From contig NZ_OZ060398.1 in NCBI RefSeq assembly GCF_964059085.1, forward strand, positions 173,071-237,070: 64,000 nt of DNA, given 5' to 3'. Made by a program: the position numbers and the translations under genes. Position 1 is the stretch's first letter; the number at the start of each line of letters is the position of its first letter. Shown piece by piece: positions 1-10,067 of the stretch. The DNA comes from Buchnera aphidicola (Mindarus abietinus). GTDB lineage: Bacteria; Pseudomonadota; Gammaproteobacteria; Enterobacterales; Enterobacteriaceae. Below the pieces are notes generated by a model, which was not told where the DNA came from, searched no databases, and saw nothing but the letters and a program-made list of their open reading frames with translations.

Positions 1-1180
1 TAATTTCTTTTTTTTTAATTTTTTTATCTTTTTCATATTTTACATATAGTTCTTCAAATTTTTTTTGATCAGAAAAAAAATAATCATATAACAAAGGAAC
101 ATCCGATGGACTAAATAAACTAATTTTTTTTCTAGATAACATTCTTTGATATAATAATTTATTAATTTGTATAGCATAATCTACATGTCGTACTCGATTA
201 TCTTCTATTCCTCTATTATTTTTTAAAACTAATAAGTTTTCTACTTCTAAATGCCAGATAGGATAAAATAAAGTTGCAGCACCTCCTCTTACCCCACCTT
301 GAGAGCAAGATTTAACAGCTGTTTGGAAATATTTATAAAAAGGTATACAACCGGTATGGAATGCTTCACCTCCTCTAATAGGACTTCCAACTGCACGAAT
401 TTGTCCTACATTAATTCCTATTCCTGCTCTTTGAGACACATACTTTACAATTGAACTTGCAGTAGCATTAATAGAATCCAAGTTATCAGCGCATTCAATT
501 AAAACACATGAACTAAATTGTCTAGTAGGAGTTCTTACTCCAGCCATGATAGGAGTTGGTAAAGAGATTCTAAAAGTAGAGATAGCATCATAAAATTTTT
601 TAATATAAAATAATCTATTTTTTTGAGAATATTTTGAAAATAAACAAGCAGAAATAAGTATATATAAAAATTGAGGGCTTTCGTATATTTTTCCTGTAAC
701 TCGGTTTTGAACTAAATATTTTCCTTCTAGTTGTTTTACAGCAGCATATGAGAAATTCATATCTCTATTATGGTCAATAAATGTATTCATAATATGAAAT
801 TCTTTTTTTGAAAATTCATTTAATAGTTTCTCATCATATTTCTTCAGTAAAACATTATTTTTAACATGTTCATATAATTTAGGAGGAGTAAATTTTCCAT
901 ATGCTTTTTTTCGAAGATGAAAAATAGATAATCTAGCAGCCATATATTGGTAATCAGGTACTTCTTTAGAAATTAAATCAGCAGCTGCTTTAATAATTGT
1001 TTCGTGAATATGAATTGTTTTAATTCCATTATAGAATTGTATTCTAGAACGTAATTCTACCTGAGAAATTGAAATGTTATGAAGCTTATTTGAAGCCCAA
1101 TTCAATACTTTGTGAATCTTATCTAAGTTAAGAACTTCTTTTCTTCCATTTCTTTTAGTTACTAATAGATTCGAATTCAT
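1..1180 (-). CDS. nrdA: Ribonucleoside-diphosphate reductase subunit alpha, N-terminal ~393 residues (3' end outside window)
   Basis: Class Ia ribonucleotide reductase large subunit; with NrdB it reduces ribonucleoside diphosphates to deoxynucleotides in the cytoplasm. The reverse strand reads without interruption from an ATG at 1180 to the window edge. It shows the N-terminal ATP-cone (begins MNSNLLVTKRNGRKE), the active-site segment FSSCVLIEC containing the substrate-site cysteine (Cys225 in E. coli), and the stretch NNRGIEDNRVRHVDY typical of NrdA. About half of the usual ~760 residues are present, so the later radical-transfer tyrosines and C-terminal cysteines cannot be judged. It lies downstream of gyrA on the same strand, as in enterobacteria, but is separated by a hairpin terminator, so it probably has its own promoter. 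Confidence 0.96.
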   Translation of the reverse strand, partial: MNSNLLVTKRNGRKEVLNLDKIHKVLNWASNKLHNISISQVELRSRIQFYNGIKTIHIHETIIKAAADLISKEVPDYQYMAARLSIFHLRKKAYGKFTPPKLYEHVKNNVLLKKYDEKLLNEFSKKEFHIMNTFIDHNRDMNFSYAAVKQLEGKYLVQNRVTGKIYESPQFLYILISACLFSKYSQKNRLFYIKKFYDAISTFRISLPTPIMAGVRTPTRQFSSCVLIECADNLDSINATASSIVKYVSQRAGIGINVGQIRAVGSPIRGGEAFHTGCIPFYKYFQTAVKSCSQGGVRGGAATLFYPIWHLEVENLLVLKNNRGIEDNRVRHVDYAIQINKLLYQRMLSRKKISLFSPSDVPLLYDYFFSDQKKFEELYVKYEKDKKIKKKEI

Positions 1181-1328
1181 ATTAAATATGCCTATTATTA
1201 ATAATAATTTATATAATTTTTCTGATAATATGAAATATTTTTTTTAAAATATTAAAGTTTTTTTTGATTTGGTAATATAAAAAAAAGTATTTTTTAATTA
1301 AAAAATATTAATTCTTATCAATATAAAT

Positions 1329-1378
1329 AAAAAAAGTAGCATTACCATATGAATAGTAATAAATTTGTAATGCTACTT
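1329..1378 (-). terminator. Rho-independent terminator downstream of gyrA
   Basis: A perfect 12-bp inverted repeat (AAGTAGCATTAC at 1334-1345, GTAATGCTACTT at 1367-1378) with a 21-nt loop lies just beyond the gyrA stop. Read on the minus strand, the hairpin runs straight into seven T (complement of 1329-1335). Intrinsic terminators this clear are not common in this window. Confidence 0.8.
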
Positions 1379-1398
1379 ATAGATAAATTTTTTATTTA

Positions 1399-3930
1399 TT
1401 AGATTTTGTAAAATGATTCGTCAATTCTTTGTAAAGCGACTACTTTTTCTTTTTTGTTTGTTCGAATTAAAATAACTCCTTGAGTGTTTCTTTTTAGATT
1501 ACTAATTTCTGAAACTCTAGTTCTTACAAGCGTTCCTGCATTGGTAATCATCATAATTTGATCATTTTCAGAAACCTGAATCGCGGCAATCATTGCTCCA
1601 TTTTTTTTTGTAATTTTTATAGCTATAATGCCTTTTGTAGATCTTGATTTTATTGGAAAATCAGCAATTTTAGTTCTTTTCCCGTATCCATTTTTAGTTA
1701 CCATAAGAATGTTTCCCTTTCCTTTAGGAACAATTAAAGAGACAATATGATCTTGATTTTTAATTTTAATTCCTTTTACACCTGAAGCTGTTCGTCCCAT
1801 TTTTCGGACAAATTGTTCAGAAAAATGAACAATTTTCCCAGAAGCAGTAAATAACATGATGTTATCTTTTCCATTTGTTAAAGCTGCTCCTATAAGTTCG
1901 TCTTCTTTTTTTAAGTTTACAGCAATAATTCCTGAGTTTCTAGGTTTACTAAATTCTTTCAAAGAAGTTTTTTTTACAGTTCCTTTAAGAGTAGCCATGA
2001 AAACATTAATGTTATCTTTATAGTTAGAAACTGGTAGAATAGCAGTTATTCTCTCTTTTGAACTTAATGGTAAAATATTTATTATAGGTCTTCCACGAGC
2101 ATGTCTGCTAGTTTCAGGAAGTTGATATACTTTTAGCCAGTATAGTATGCCCGTACTAGAAAAACATAAAATTGTATCGTGTGTATTTGCTACTAATAAA
2201 ATTTCAATAAAATCTTCTTCTTTAATGCGAGCTGCTAATTTTCCTTTTCCACCTCTTTTTTGAGCTTCATAGTCAGAAATAGGTTGATATTTTACATATC
2301 CTGAATGTGAAAGAGTAACAATTACCTTTTCTTGAGTGATAATATCTTCAATATTTATATTTTTATGATTTTTATGAATAATTGTTTTTCTTTTATCATT
2401 GAAAGATTGTTGAATATTAATTAACTCTTTTTTTATTATACTGGTTAGTTTCTCCGGTTTTTCTAAAATAAGATTTATTGCTTTTATTTTTTTTGTTAAA
2501 TCACAGTGTTCTTCAAAAATTTTTTTTTGTTCTAAAGAAGTTAATTTCTGCAAACGAAGTTCTAATACTGCTTGAATTTGTTTTTCAGTAAAAAAAGTTT
2601 TCGTATCTTTGATTTCAAAATTTTTTTTTGTTAATTTCAAACATTTTTTTGATTCTTCATGAAGATTATTTTTGTTAGATAATAAGAACTCCTTTGAAAT
2701 TAATAATTTTTTTGCTTCCATAGGTGTTTTAACACTTTTGATTAACTTAATAATTTCATTTATATTTATTAAAGCTAAATTTAATCCTTCTAAAATATGA
2801 GTTCTTTTCCGATATTTTTTTAATTTAAATAAACATTTTTTTGTAACTATTTTTTTTCTATGTAAAATAAATTGTTTTAAAATTTCTTTTAAATTCATAG
2901 TTTTTGGTTGTCCATTGCATAATGCAACCATATTAATTCCAAAAGAAATTTGCAAAGATGTTAAAATATATAATTGATTTAGAATAATTTCTATTATTGC
3001 ATCTTTTTTAGTTTCAATAACGATTCTCATTCCATCTTTATCAGATTCATCTCTTAAAGCAATAATTCCTTCTACTTTTTTTTCCTTTACTAGCTCTGAT
3101 ATTTTTTCAATTAATTTTGCTTTATTAACTTGATAAGGTAATTCATAAATAATAATGGATTTTTTTTTCAATTTTTCATTAACTTCAATTTTACTTTGAG
3201 CGCGAATGAATATTTTTCCCTTTCCGGTAGCATAAGCCTCTTTTATTCCAGAGCAACCATTTATAATACCTGCTGTAGGAAAATCAGGACCAGGTATATG
3301 CTGCATTAAAGTATTTACATTAATTTTATTGTTTTCAAGATAAGCTAAACATCCATTAATAACTTCTTTTAAATTATGGGGAGGGATATTAGTAGCCATT
3401 CCTACAGCAATTCCAGAAGTTCCATTAATTAATAAATTTGGAATTTTAGTTGGTAAAATTTCCGGAACAATTTCTGTTCCATCATAATTAGGAATAAATT
3501 TCACGGTATTCTGATCTAGGTCACTTAAAAGTTCATGAGCAATTTTAGACATTCTAACTTCTGTATATCGCATGGCTGCTGCAGTATCACCATCAATAGA
3601 ACCAAAATTTCCCTGTCCATCGACTAACATATATCTTAAAGAAAATGGTTGAGCCATGCGGACTAGAGCATCATAAACCGAGGAATCTCCATGAGGATGA
3701 TATTTTCCTATTACATCTCCAACAACTCTAGCTGATTTTTTATAACCTTTATTCCAGTCGTTATTTAAAACTTTCATAGCAAATAGTATTCTTCTATGAA
3801 CTGGTTTTAATCCATCTCGAACATCAGGTAAAGCTCTTCCGATTATTACTGACATTGCATAATCTAAATATGATTTTTTAAGTTCTTGTTCAATATCGAC
3901 CTGTTTAATTACTTTAGCAAGGTCTTTCAT
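1399..3930 (-). CDS. gyrA: DNA gyrase subunit A
   Basis: Breakage-reunion subunit of DNA gyrase, which introduces negative supercoils with GyrB. The 843-residue protein starts [20 protein letters not shown] and aligns throughout with E. coli GyrA. Visible are the winged-helix segment [12 protein letters not shown] with a serine at the quinolone-determining position, the catalytic tyrosine in AAMRYTEVR near residue 122, and the GyrA box QKRGGKG. The beta-pinwheel C-terminal domain is complete, but the acidic tail of about 30 residues seen in E. coli (875 aa) is absent; the protein ends right after [11 protein letters not shown]. That tail modulates supercoiling in E. coli; its effect here is unknown. 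Confidence 0.98.
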   Translation of the reverse strand: MKDLAKVIKQVDIEQELKKSYLDYAMSVIIGRALPDVRDGLKPVHRRILFAMKVLNNDWNKGYKKSARVVGDVIGKYHPHGDSSVYDALVRMAQPFSLRYMLVDGQGNFGSIDGDTAAAMRYTEVRMSKIAHELLSDLDQNTVKFIPNYDGTEIVPEILPTKIPNLLINGTSGIAVGMATNIPPHNLKEVINGCLAYLENNKINVNTLMQHIPGPDFPTAGIINGCSGIKEAYATGKGKIFIRAQSKIEVNEKLKKKSIIIYELPYQVNKAKLIEKISELVKEKKVEGIIALRDESDKDGMRIVIETKKDAIIEIILNQLYILTSLQISFGINMVALCNGQPKTMNLKEILKQFILHRKKIVTKKCLFKLKKYRKRTHILEGLNLALININEIIKLIKSVKTPMEAKKLLISKEFLLSNKNNLHEESKKCLKLTKKNFEIKDTKTFFTEKQIQAVLELRLQKLTSLEQKKIFEEHCDLTKKIKAINLILEKPEKLTSIIKKELINIQQSFNDKRKTIIHKNHKNINIEDIITQEKVIVTLSHSGYVKYQPISDYEAQKRGGKGKLAARIKEEDFIEILLVANTHDTILCFSSTGILYWLKVYQLPETSRHARGRPIINILPLSSKERITAILPVSNYKDNINVFMATLKGTVKKTSLKEFSKPRNSGIIAVNLKKEDELIGAALTNGKDNIMLFTASGKIVHFSEQFVRKMGRTASGVKGIKIKNQDHIVSLIVPKGKGNILMVTKNGYGKRTKIADFPIKSRSTKGIIAIKITKKNGAMIAAIQVSENDQIMMITNAGTLVRTRVSEISNLKRNTQGVILIRTNKKEKVVALQRIDESFYKI

Positions 3931-4210
3931 AAATTTTTTTTCTCTTTATATTTTATTCCTTGTTTTGAAAGTATAAAATTATACCATAATGCAATTGTTC
4001 GGTGAATCTAAAGAAAACTATTCTTTTTATAAAAGTTAATAGTTATTAGTTAAATATTAAGGATTAATATTTTTTATTTTTATAAAAAAAAACTTTTAAA
4101 AAAAATTTTTATTAAAAATAATTAACATTATAAGTATATGTGATACTGTTTATTAGTTTTTTAATTTTAGTTGTATTTACTTTAGGAATATTAAATAGAG
4201 AACTAATTTT

Positions 4211-4951
4211 ATGCAAAAAGAAGAAAAAATATTAATTGAAAATTTATTCAAAAAAATAAAAAAAGTAGAAAGTCAATCTAGTCAAAAAGATTTATTTGCT
4301 GAAAAGTTAATAAAAAATATGTTGGAAAAACAACCAAATTCTGCTTATTACTTAACTCAAGTAGTGTTAATACAAGAATTAGCTATTAAAAAGATGAATC
4401 AAGAAATTCAATCGTTAAATTATAAAATTCAAGAACAAGAAAAAGAAAATAAGTATAAAGCTAAAAGTTTTTTATTTGGTTGTTTTGATTTTTTAAAAGA
4501 TAAAAAAGATGATCTTAAGAAAAAAAACAAAAATTTTTCATCAGATACTGTAGATAAAAAAGAAAAATTTTCTACTATGGAACAAGAGGAAAAAAATTTT
4601 TCTGAATCTAAAAAAAATACAAGTACAAATAGTTTTCTTTCAAATGCTGTTCAAACAGCAGTTGGTGTAGCTAGTGGAATCGTAATAGGAAACGTTTTAA
4701 CTAACTTATTTAAACATGAATCAATAAAAGATGAATCAATGAATGATATTAATTCTTCAGAATCAGTATTAGATCCAGATATGTCTAATAATTATATTAA
4801 TAGTAATGATGAAGAAAAGAATCAAGATTATTATAATATAAACGAAAATTATGAAAATAATGAAAAAAAATTTTTAGATAATGATAATAGTAATTGTAAA
4901 GATATTGGTTATGAAGAAAATTATTATGAAGATGATGACAATTTTATTTAA
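4211..4951 (+). CDS. DUF2076-like protein of unknown function
   Basis: Recognised by pattern as a DUF2076 family member; function unknown. The first ~80 residues (MQKEEKILIENLFKKIKKVE..., PNSAYYLTQVVLIQELAIKKM) look like a helical or coiled-coil module typical of the family. A conserved small-residue segment, FLSNAVQTAVGVASGIVIGN near residues 144-163, resembles the glycine/alanine-rich stretch of DUF2076 proteins and might associate with membrane. The last ~75 residues are very rich in Asp, Glu and Asn and look disordered. There is no signal peptide. The gene sits alone between gyrA and ahpC, convergent with ahpC. Retention in such a small genome argues for a role in the symbiosis, but that is inference. 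Confidence 0.75.
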   Translation: MQKEEKILIENLFKKIKKVESQSSQKDLFAEKLIKNMLEKQPNSAYYLTQVVLIQELAIKKMNQEIQSLNYKIQEQEKENKYKAKSFLFGCFDFLKDKKDDLKKKNKNFSSDTVDKKEKFSTMEQEEKNFSESKKNTSTNSFLSNAVQTAVGVASGIVIGNVLTNLFKHESIKDESMNDINSSESVLDPDMSNNYINSNDEEKNQDYYNINENYENNEKKFLDNDNSNCKDIGYEENYYEDDDNFI

Positions 4952-4987
4952 TAAAATAATACTTTTTTAAAAATTTTTTTAATAAAT

Positions 4988-5035
4988 TTCAGAATACACT
5001 TTTTAAAGATTTTTAGAAAAATAGTGTATTCTGAA
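4988..5035. terminator. Bidirectional-type hairpin between convergent genes
   Basis: A perfect 13-bp stem (TTCAGAATACACT at 4988-5000 with AGTGTATTCTGAA at 5023-5035) with a 22-nt loop sits between the DUF2076-like gene (+) and ahpC (-). It has no adjacent T-run on the plus side; its position between two 3' ends suggests a shared terminator or mRNA-end stabiliser. Confidence 0.6.
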
Positions 5036-5101
5036 TGAATAAGAGACTAATAATTTTTTTTAACTTTTATTTTAAATAATAATTTTTGTTATTTATTTAA
5101 A

Positions 5102-5704
5102 TTACAAATCTTTTAAATGATCTCTAAAGTAATTTCGAACACCGTCAGGAGATGGAGTCATAGCAGGTTTTCCCTGTTTCCAATTAGCTGGACATACTTC
5201 TCCATTTTTTTCATGAAATTGTAAAGCATCTATAGTTCTAATCATATCTTTTATATTTCTACCTAAAGGTAGATCATTTACTACTTGATGACGTACACAA
5301 AATTTTTTATCGATTAAAAAAGATGCTCTTAATGCTACTCCAAGAGTAGGATGTACTATTCCATAAGATTTTTGTATTTCTTGCTTAACATCTGAAACCA
5401 TAATAAATTTTATGTTTCCGATTCCACCTTCATTAATTGGAGTTTTTCTCCATGCATTATGAACAAAAACAGAGTCTATAGATACACCGACTAATTCTAC
5501 TTTTCTTTCTTTAAAAGAGTCATAAAGATTATTAAATGCAATGATTTCAGAGGGACATACGAAAGTAAAGTCCATAGGCCAGAAAAATAAAACTGTTATT
5601 TTTCCGGAAACATAATTCTGAAAATTAAAATTTTCAATTATTTCATCATTTTTTAAAATTGCTGGAGCAATAAAATTCGGTGCTGGCAAGCTTACTAAAA
5701 CCAT
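5102..5704 (-). CDS. ahpC: Alkyl hydroperoxide reductase AhpC / 2-Cys peroxiredoxin
   Basis: Thiol peroxidase reducing hydrogen peroxide and organic hydroperoxides in the cytoplasm. The 200-residue protein has the peroxidatic cysteine in DFTFVCPSE (about residue 51) and the resolving cysteine in GEVCPANW (about residue 171), with PxxxT/S-C architecture of typical 2-Cys peroxiredoxins. The C-terminal extension (GVRNYFRDHLKDL) resembles Prx1/Tsa-type enzymes more than E. coli AhpC, which is shorter. An AGGAG-like site (complement of ctcctaa at 5712-5718) precedes the ATG. No ahpF neighbour is present, so the electron donor is probably thioredoxin (inference). Confidence 0.95.
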   Translation of the reverse strand: MVLVSLPAPNFIAPAILKNDEIIENFNFQNYVSGKITVLFFWPMDFTFVCPSEIIAFNNLYDSFKERKVELVGVSIDSVFVHNAWRKTPINEGGIGNIKFIMVSDVKQEIQKSYGIVHPTLGVALRASFLIDKKFCVRHQVVNDLPLGRNIKDMIRTIDALQFHEKNGEVCPANWKQGKPAMTPSPDGVRNYFRDHLKDL

Positions 5705-5952
5705 TCATTTCTCCTAATTTAATATAAAAATTATTAAATATTTTTTAATAGTTTATAACATATTTTATATATGTAAATTAAAAGTTGTTTAAAATGATTA
5801 ATTAAAAATTACTAATTTAACTTATTAAAAATTTATTTTATTAATGAAATTTTTATTTATTAATAAAAAAATTATAATTTTTGATAGACAAAGATTTTTT
5901 TTTAGTATGAAATAGATAATTTATAATTATTAATTATATGTTAGGAAAGATA

Positions 5953-6659
5953 ATGAAAGAAAATAAAAAATTTAGTTGGAAATACTTTTTACATCAAGAA
6001 AAAAAAAAAAATACTTCATAAAATTAATGAAATTTATTTCTCAAGAAAGAGAAATAAAAAATATTTTTCCCGAACAAAAAAAAGTATTTAGATCTTTATT
6101 TTTAACATCTTTTAAAAATTTAAAAGTGGTTATTTTAGGACAAGATCCGTATCATAATAAAAATCAAGCAGATGGACTTGCCTTTTCTGTTTCTTGTGGA
6201 AATAAAATTCCTCCTTCTTTAAAAAATATATTTAGAGAATTATCTTGTGATTTAAAAGACGTTTTAATTGCAAAAAATAATGGTTCTTTAGAAAATTGGG
6301 CTAATCAAGGGGTTTTATTATTAAATACAATTTTAACAGTAGAAGAGAATAAACCAGGTTCTCATAAAGGAATAGGATGGGAAAAATTTACTGATTTAGT
6401 AATTTCTATTATTAGTAAGCATAAATTAGGAGTGGTTTTTTTACTTTGGGGACTATATGCTCAAAAAAAAATTTCTCAAATTAACCTTCAAAAACATTAT
6501 GTACTACAAACATCCCATCCCTCTCCATTTTCAGTAAATAGAGGATTCATAGGTTGTAAACATTTTTCAAAAACCAATAGAATTCTACTTTCTAAAGGAG
6601 AAAAACCTATTGATTGGTCTATTCTCCCATTCAAGTATTCAAAAAAAACATTGTATTAA
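5953..6659 (+). CDS. ung: Uracil-DNA glycosylase, frame broken at an A13 tract (one A short)
   Basis: Excises uracil from DNA as the first step of base-excision repair. The ATG at 5953, preceded by AGGAAAG, opens a frame reading MKENKKFSWKYFLHQEKKK that hits a stop after a run of 13 A (5999-6011). The rest continues in another frame. Adding one A joins them as HQEKKKKYFIKLMKF, which aligns with the E. coli N-terminus (EEKQQPYFLNTLQTV) and gives 235 residues against 229. The downstream part is intact: water-activating loop GQDPYH, VLLLNT, and HPSPFS with the catalytic histidine. An internal ATG at 5976 would lack the N-terminal helix. Probably expressed through poly(A) slippage, otherwise a fresh pseudogene. 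Confidence 0.9.
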
Positions 6660-6678
6660 ATTATAAAAAAATTTTTTA

Positions 6679-7215
6679 TTAATTTTTTGAAATTTCGACT
6701 AAAGCTTTTCTTAATTTTTTTCCGTCTAAGGTATAACCTTTTTTAATAATAGAAGTTATAATACCAATTTCAGTTGATTTATTTTTTTTTTCGGATATTT
6801 TTATATGAAATTTAGAATTAAATTTTTGATTAATTTTTCCTTCTTCTTTAATTCCAAAGTTATTTATTGTTTTCAAAAAAGATTTTAAAGTTATTAAAAT
6901 CCCTTCAGTAATATTTTTATCATTTAATAAATTTAAATCATTTAATATTTCTTCTGCACTATCTACAACTGTTAGTAATTTAAGAGAAAATTCTTTTTTT
7001 ATATCTGATCGAATAGTATTTATTTCTTTTTCAGAATTTTTTTTAAAATTTTCTATTTTAGCTTGTTCGCGTAATTGAATATCTATATTTTTTTTTTGAA
7101 TTTCTAGTATCTTTTTCTTAAAATTATTAATAATTTCTTGTTTTATTTTTTTATTTTTTTTTAAAATATTATTAATATTCTGAATATTCAATTCATTTTT
7201 ATTTAAATTTTTCAT
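6679..7215 (-). CDS. grpE: GrpE, DnaK nucleotide exchange factor
   Basis: Nucleotide exchange factor for the DnaK chaperone, acting as a dimer. The 178-residue protein has a long lysine/glutamate-rich N-terminal helix suited to a coiled coil and a short C-terminal beta-domain ending ...IITSIIKKGYTLDGKKLRKALVEISKN, which matches the conserved GrpE C-terminus (GYxLxGRxxRPAxVxVS). It is more diverged and shorter than E. coli GrpE (197). No clear sigma-32 promoter was found upstream of the start. It is convergent with ung. Some Buchnera strains carry two grpE copies; only one can be seen here. Confidence 0.9.
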   Translation of the reverse strand: MKNLNKNELNIQNINNILKKNKKIKQEIINNFKKKILEIQKKNIDIQLREQAKIENFKKNSEKEINTIRSDIKKEFSLKLLTVVDSAEEILNDLNLLNDKNITEGILITLKSFLKTINNFGIKEEGKINQKFNSKFHIKISEKKNKSTEIGIITSIIKKGYTLDGKKLRKALVEISKN

Positions 7216-7539
7216 TTTTTATTTTTAGTTGACCGTTTTTTTAAAATAATTTTTCCTATAAAAAATTTGAGATATATCTAATAAAAAACTTTTTAAGGTA
7301 AAAATTTAAAGAAATCAGATAATACATTAAATATGTTTATAATAAACAATATTTTTCTTTAAAATAAATATTTTTTTTTAATTTTTATTTGTATTAACAT
7401 TTTTAATGTTATTAACAATAAATTAATTTTTTTGTATAACGTTATTTAACTAATAAAGTATTATTTTTAATGTTTAAAAAGAGTATTTTGATTCTTTTTT
7501 TTATTTAATAAAAAAAAAAGTATTTTTTAATGATTTCTT
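7216..7539. other. AT-rich intergenic spacer upstream of grpE
   Basis: These 324 bases lie between the grpE start and the 3' end of tmRNA. They are nearly pure A/T with long homopolymers and only a short inverted repeat (AACATT / AATGTT near 7396-7410). No coding potential, RNA gene or heat-shock promoter is recognisable. Confidence 0.6.
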
Positions 7540-7903
7540 TGGAGCTGGCGGGATTCGAACCCGCGTCCAAAATTTTTACGACATCAGAAACTACATGTTT
7601 ATTCTATTTATAAAATAATTTTTAATTTTGAATAGACACAAAATTAAAATTTTGCTTAATTAAGTTATACATAAAAGTATTAAGCAAAACTTTTTATGTA
7701 ATCTCTTTTGGAATTATCTTTCTATTTATCAAAATATAAAGAGAAAAAAATTTTGAAAGAAAGGCTTTAAAACAGTTTATTAAGCTGCTAAAGCGTAATT
7801 TTCTTTTTTTGCAACTATTTTTTTTGGTTTTTTAACGAGGCAAACCAACCCTCGACATGCTCTTCAGTTTTCAATAATTTTGTCAAATCCATAAATCAGC
7901 CCC
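7540..7903 (-). ncRNA. ssrA: tmRNA (ssrA)
   Basis: Transfer-messenger RNA that rescues stalled ribosomes and tags the nascent peptide. On the minus strand the 5' end is GGGGCTGATTTATGGATTTGAC (as two blocks: GGGGCTG acceptor, then the D-loop-like part) and the 3' end is the T-arm GGGTTCGAATCCCGCC followed by the acceptor CAGCTCC and discriminator A at 7540. The CCA is not encoded. The tag frame begins at GCA (7812-7810), reads A-K-K-E-N-Y-A-L-A-A and ends in TAA TAA (from 7782), close to the E. coli tag ANDENYALAA. The AU-rich middle, where pseudoknots 2-4 belong, is strongly eroded, and the RNA is 364 nt, similar to E. coli. A TAGTATAT sequence shortly upstream could be its -10 box. Confidence 0.95.
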
Positions 7904-8067
7904 CATACTTGCAAGTGAGATATACTACTTGATTTTACTTTAAAAGTCGAAACATTTTTAAAAAAAATTTTAAAAATTTTATTTTTATAAAATACTATTT
8001 TAAAAATTTTATTAATGATAGAATACTTATTAAGTAAAATCACTTATATAATAAATAAAAAAAACTT

Positions 8068-8385
8068 ATGGATGCAATTAATAAAATTAAATCTCAAATA
8101 AAAGAGAATTCTATAGTATTATATATGAAGGGAACCCCTACTAAACCCAGTTGTGGATTTTCTTCTAAAGCTTCGGAAATTTTATTAAAATGTAAGAAAA
8201 AATTTTTATACGTAGATGTATTAGAAAATCCAGATATTAGAAGTGCTTTACCAGAGTTTTCTAATTGGCCAACCTTTCCTCAATTATGGATTAATGAAAC
8301 CCTAATAGGAGGTTGTAGCATTATCGTAAAAATGTTTGAAAGTGGTGAACTTCAAAAATTAATTAATAATACAGATAAGCAATAA
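8068..8385 (+). CDS. grxD: Monothiol glutaredoxin Grx4
   Basis: CGFS-type monothiol glutaredoxin that binds a [2Fe-2S] cluster with glutathione and works in iron-sulfur cluster delivery. The 105-residue protein contains the signature active site KPSCGFSSKASEIL, the TFPQLWI cis-Pro region (WPTFPQLWINE) and the GG motif (LIGGCSI) that binds glutathione. It is slightly shorter than the E. coli 115 residues, missing only the C-terminal tail. erpA in this window is another part of Fe-S supply. Shares a 13-base upstream sequence (8013-8025) with secA. Confidence 0.97.
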   Translation: MDAINKIKSQIKENSIVLYMKGTPTKPSCGFSSKASEILLKCKKKFLYVDVLENPDIRSALPEFSNWPTFPQLWINETLIGGCSIIVKMFESGELQKLINNTDKQ

Positions 8386-8437
8386 AAATTATTCTTTAAT
8401 TTTTTTAAATATATTTATTAATTTATAAAGATTATTA

Positions 8438-9100
8438 TTATTTTATAATAGGGGTGTTAGTTTCAGTATTTATAGGAGGCCATCCTCCTAAACGCTTCCA
8501 TCTATTAACTAATTCACAAAATAAATTAGCTGTTTGGATAGTATCATATTCTGCAGAATGAGCTTGATTGTTATCAAAAGTTATTCCTGCTATTTTACAC
8601 GCTTTGGCAAGTACAGTTTGTCCTAAAACTAATCCGCTTAATGCAGCGGTGTCAAATGTAGCAAATGGATGAAATGGATTTTTTTTAAAATTTGCTCTTT
8701 TTGATGCGGCCATCAAAAAGTTATGATCAAAATTAGCATTGTGAGCAACAATAATTGCTCTTGAACAATTTTTAGTTTTTATTCCCTTTCTTACTATTTT
8801 AAATATTGTTTTTAGAGCTATTTTTTCAGTTACAGCACCTCTTAAAGGGTTAAAAGGATCAATTTTATTAAAAGCTAAAGCTTCTGATTGAATATTAGAA
8901 CCTTTAAAAGGTTCAATGTTAAAATGGATAGTTTGTTCTTTTTCAAGCCATCCCTCTGTATTCATAGATAGAGTAACCATAGCAATTTCTAATATTGCAT
9001 CTTTTTTAGGATTAAATCCTGCTGTTTCTAAATCTATGACGACAGGATAAAAACTGCGAAATCTATTATGAAGAGAATTTAATTCTTTATTTACAAACAT
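8438..9100 (-). CDS. rnt: Ribonuclease T
   Basis: DEDDh-family 3'-5' exoribonuclease (220 aa, E. coli 215) that trims tRNA 3' ends and 5S/23S rRNA. Exo I motif is VIDLETAGF, Exo II lies around [13 protein letters not shown] and Exo III is [14 protein letters not shown] with the catalytic histidine and aspartate. The start [28 protein letters not shown] matches the family N-terminus. It is convergent with grxD, with no obvious hairpin between them. Confidence 0.97.
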   Translation of the reverse strand: MFVNKELNSLHNRFRSFYPVVIDLETAGFNPKKDAILEIAMVTLSMNTEGWLEKEQTIHFNIEPFKGSNIQSEALAFNKIDPFNPLRGAVTEKIALKTIFKIVRKGIKTKNCSRAIIVAHNANFDHNFLMAASKRANFKKNPFHPFATFDTAALSGLVLGQTVLAKACKIAGITFDNNQAHSAEYDTIQTANLFCELVNRWKRLGGWPPINTETNTPIIK

Positions 9101-9352
9101 ATTTTGATTATCTCATTATTAATAAATTTATCTTTCTTACATAAACATAAAAAAATTAAGAAAAATTATGATTTTTATTTTTAAAATTAACATTTTTTTA
9201 TATTATATCAATAATATTTTTTTTAAAAGATCAATTTTTAAAGAAAAAATCAATAAAAATTTTTTAATAGAAGTAATATATAAAATATGTTATAATTTTC
9301 GAAAAAAAAAAAATTTAATATTTATTCTTTTTAATTTTTAATGGTGAAAAAA

Positions 9353-9973
9353 ATGAGTTATAAATTACCAAAATTATTATATTCATACGATAGTTTAGAG
9401 CCTTATATTGATAAAGAAACAATGGAAATACATCATACTAGACACCATCAGACTTATATAGATAACGTAAATAGAATTTTAGCAAATACTTGTTATTTAA
9501 CATATTCAGCAAGTGAATTAATTAAAAATTTACAAACAATAGATATAGAAGAAAAAGAAAGTTTAAAAAATAACTTAGGAGGACATATTAATCATAGTTT
9601 ATTTTGGCTAAATTTAAAATTAGGTACTAAACTTAATGGAAATCTTAAATTGGCTATAAAAAAACAATTTTCTTCTTTTGAAAATTTCGTTAGTTTGTTT
9701 GAAGAAGCTGCATTAAAACATTTTGGATCTGGATGGATATGGTTAATAAATAGTTTAGGAAAACTAAAAATAGTAACTACTATAAATCAAAACAATCCCT
9801 TAATGGGAGAAAAAATTAATGGTTTTTTTGGCAATCCTATAATTTGTTTAGATATATGGGAACATGCTTATTATTTAAAATATAAAAATAGAAGAATAGA
9901 ATATATAAAATCGTATTGGAATATTGTAAATTGGGAAGAAGCAGAGCGTCGTTTTTTATTAAAAAATATTTAA
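9353..9973 (+). CDS. sodA: Manganese superoxide dismutase
   Basis: Converts superoxide to hydrogen peroxide and oxygen in the cytoplasm. The 206-residue product equals E. coli SodA in length and carries the metal ligands in [23 protein letters not shown] and [13 protein letters not shown] (His, His, Asp, His). I chose the ATG at 9353 because it gives the conserved MSYKLPKL start with a GGTG sequence seven bases upstream; the in-frame ATG at 9341 would add MVKK and lacks a ribosome site. The G...Q/MGE pattern ([12 protein letters not shown]) fits the manganese enzyme. Confidence 0.95.
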   Translation: MSYKLPKLLYSYDSLEPYIDKETMEIHHTRHHQTYIDNVNRILANTCYLTYSASELIKNLQTIDIEEKESLKNNLGGHINHSLFWLNLKLGTKLNGNLKLAIKKQFSSFENFVSLFEEAALKHFGSGWIWLINSLGKLKIVTTINQNNPLMGEKINGFFGNPIICLDIWEHAYYLKYKNRRIEYIKSYWNIVNWEEAERRFLLKNI

Positions 9974-10067
9974 ACAATATTTTTAAAAGTATTTTTACTA
10001 TACTATTAAAAATATATTTTAATAAAACCAAATATTCTGGTATTGAATTAAATTTTAAGGAAATGTT

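Noticed and set aside
7216..7330. Heat-shock (sigma-32) promoter for grpE
   Set aside because: No CTTGAA-like -35 with a CCCCAT-like -10 could be found.
9837..10031. Minus-strand 64-residue open frame over the sodA end
   Set aside because: Shadow of sodA and intergenic A/T sequence; composition only Leu/Ile/Tyr/Asn.
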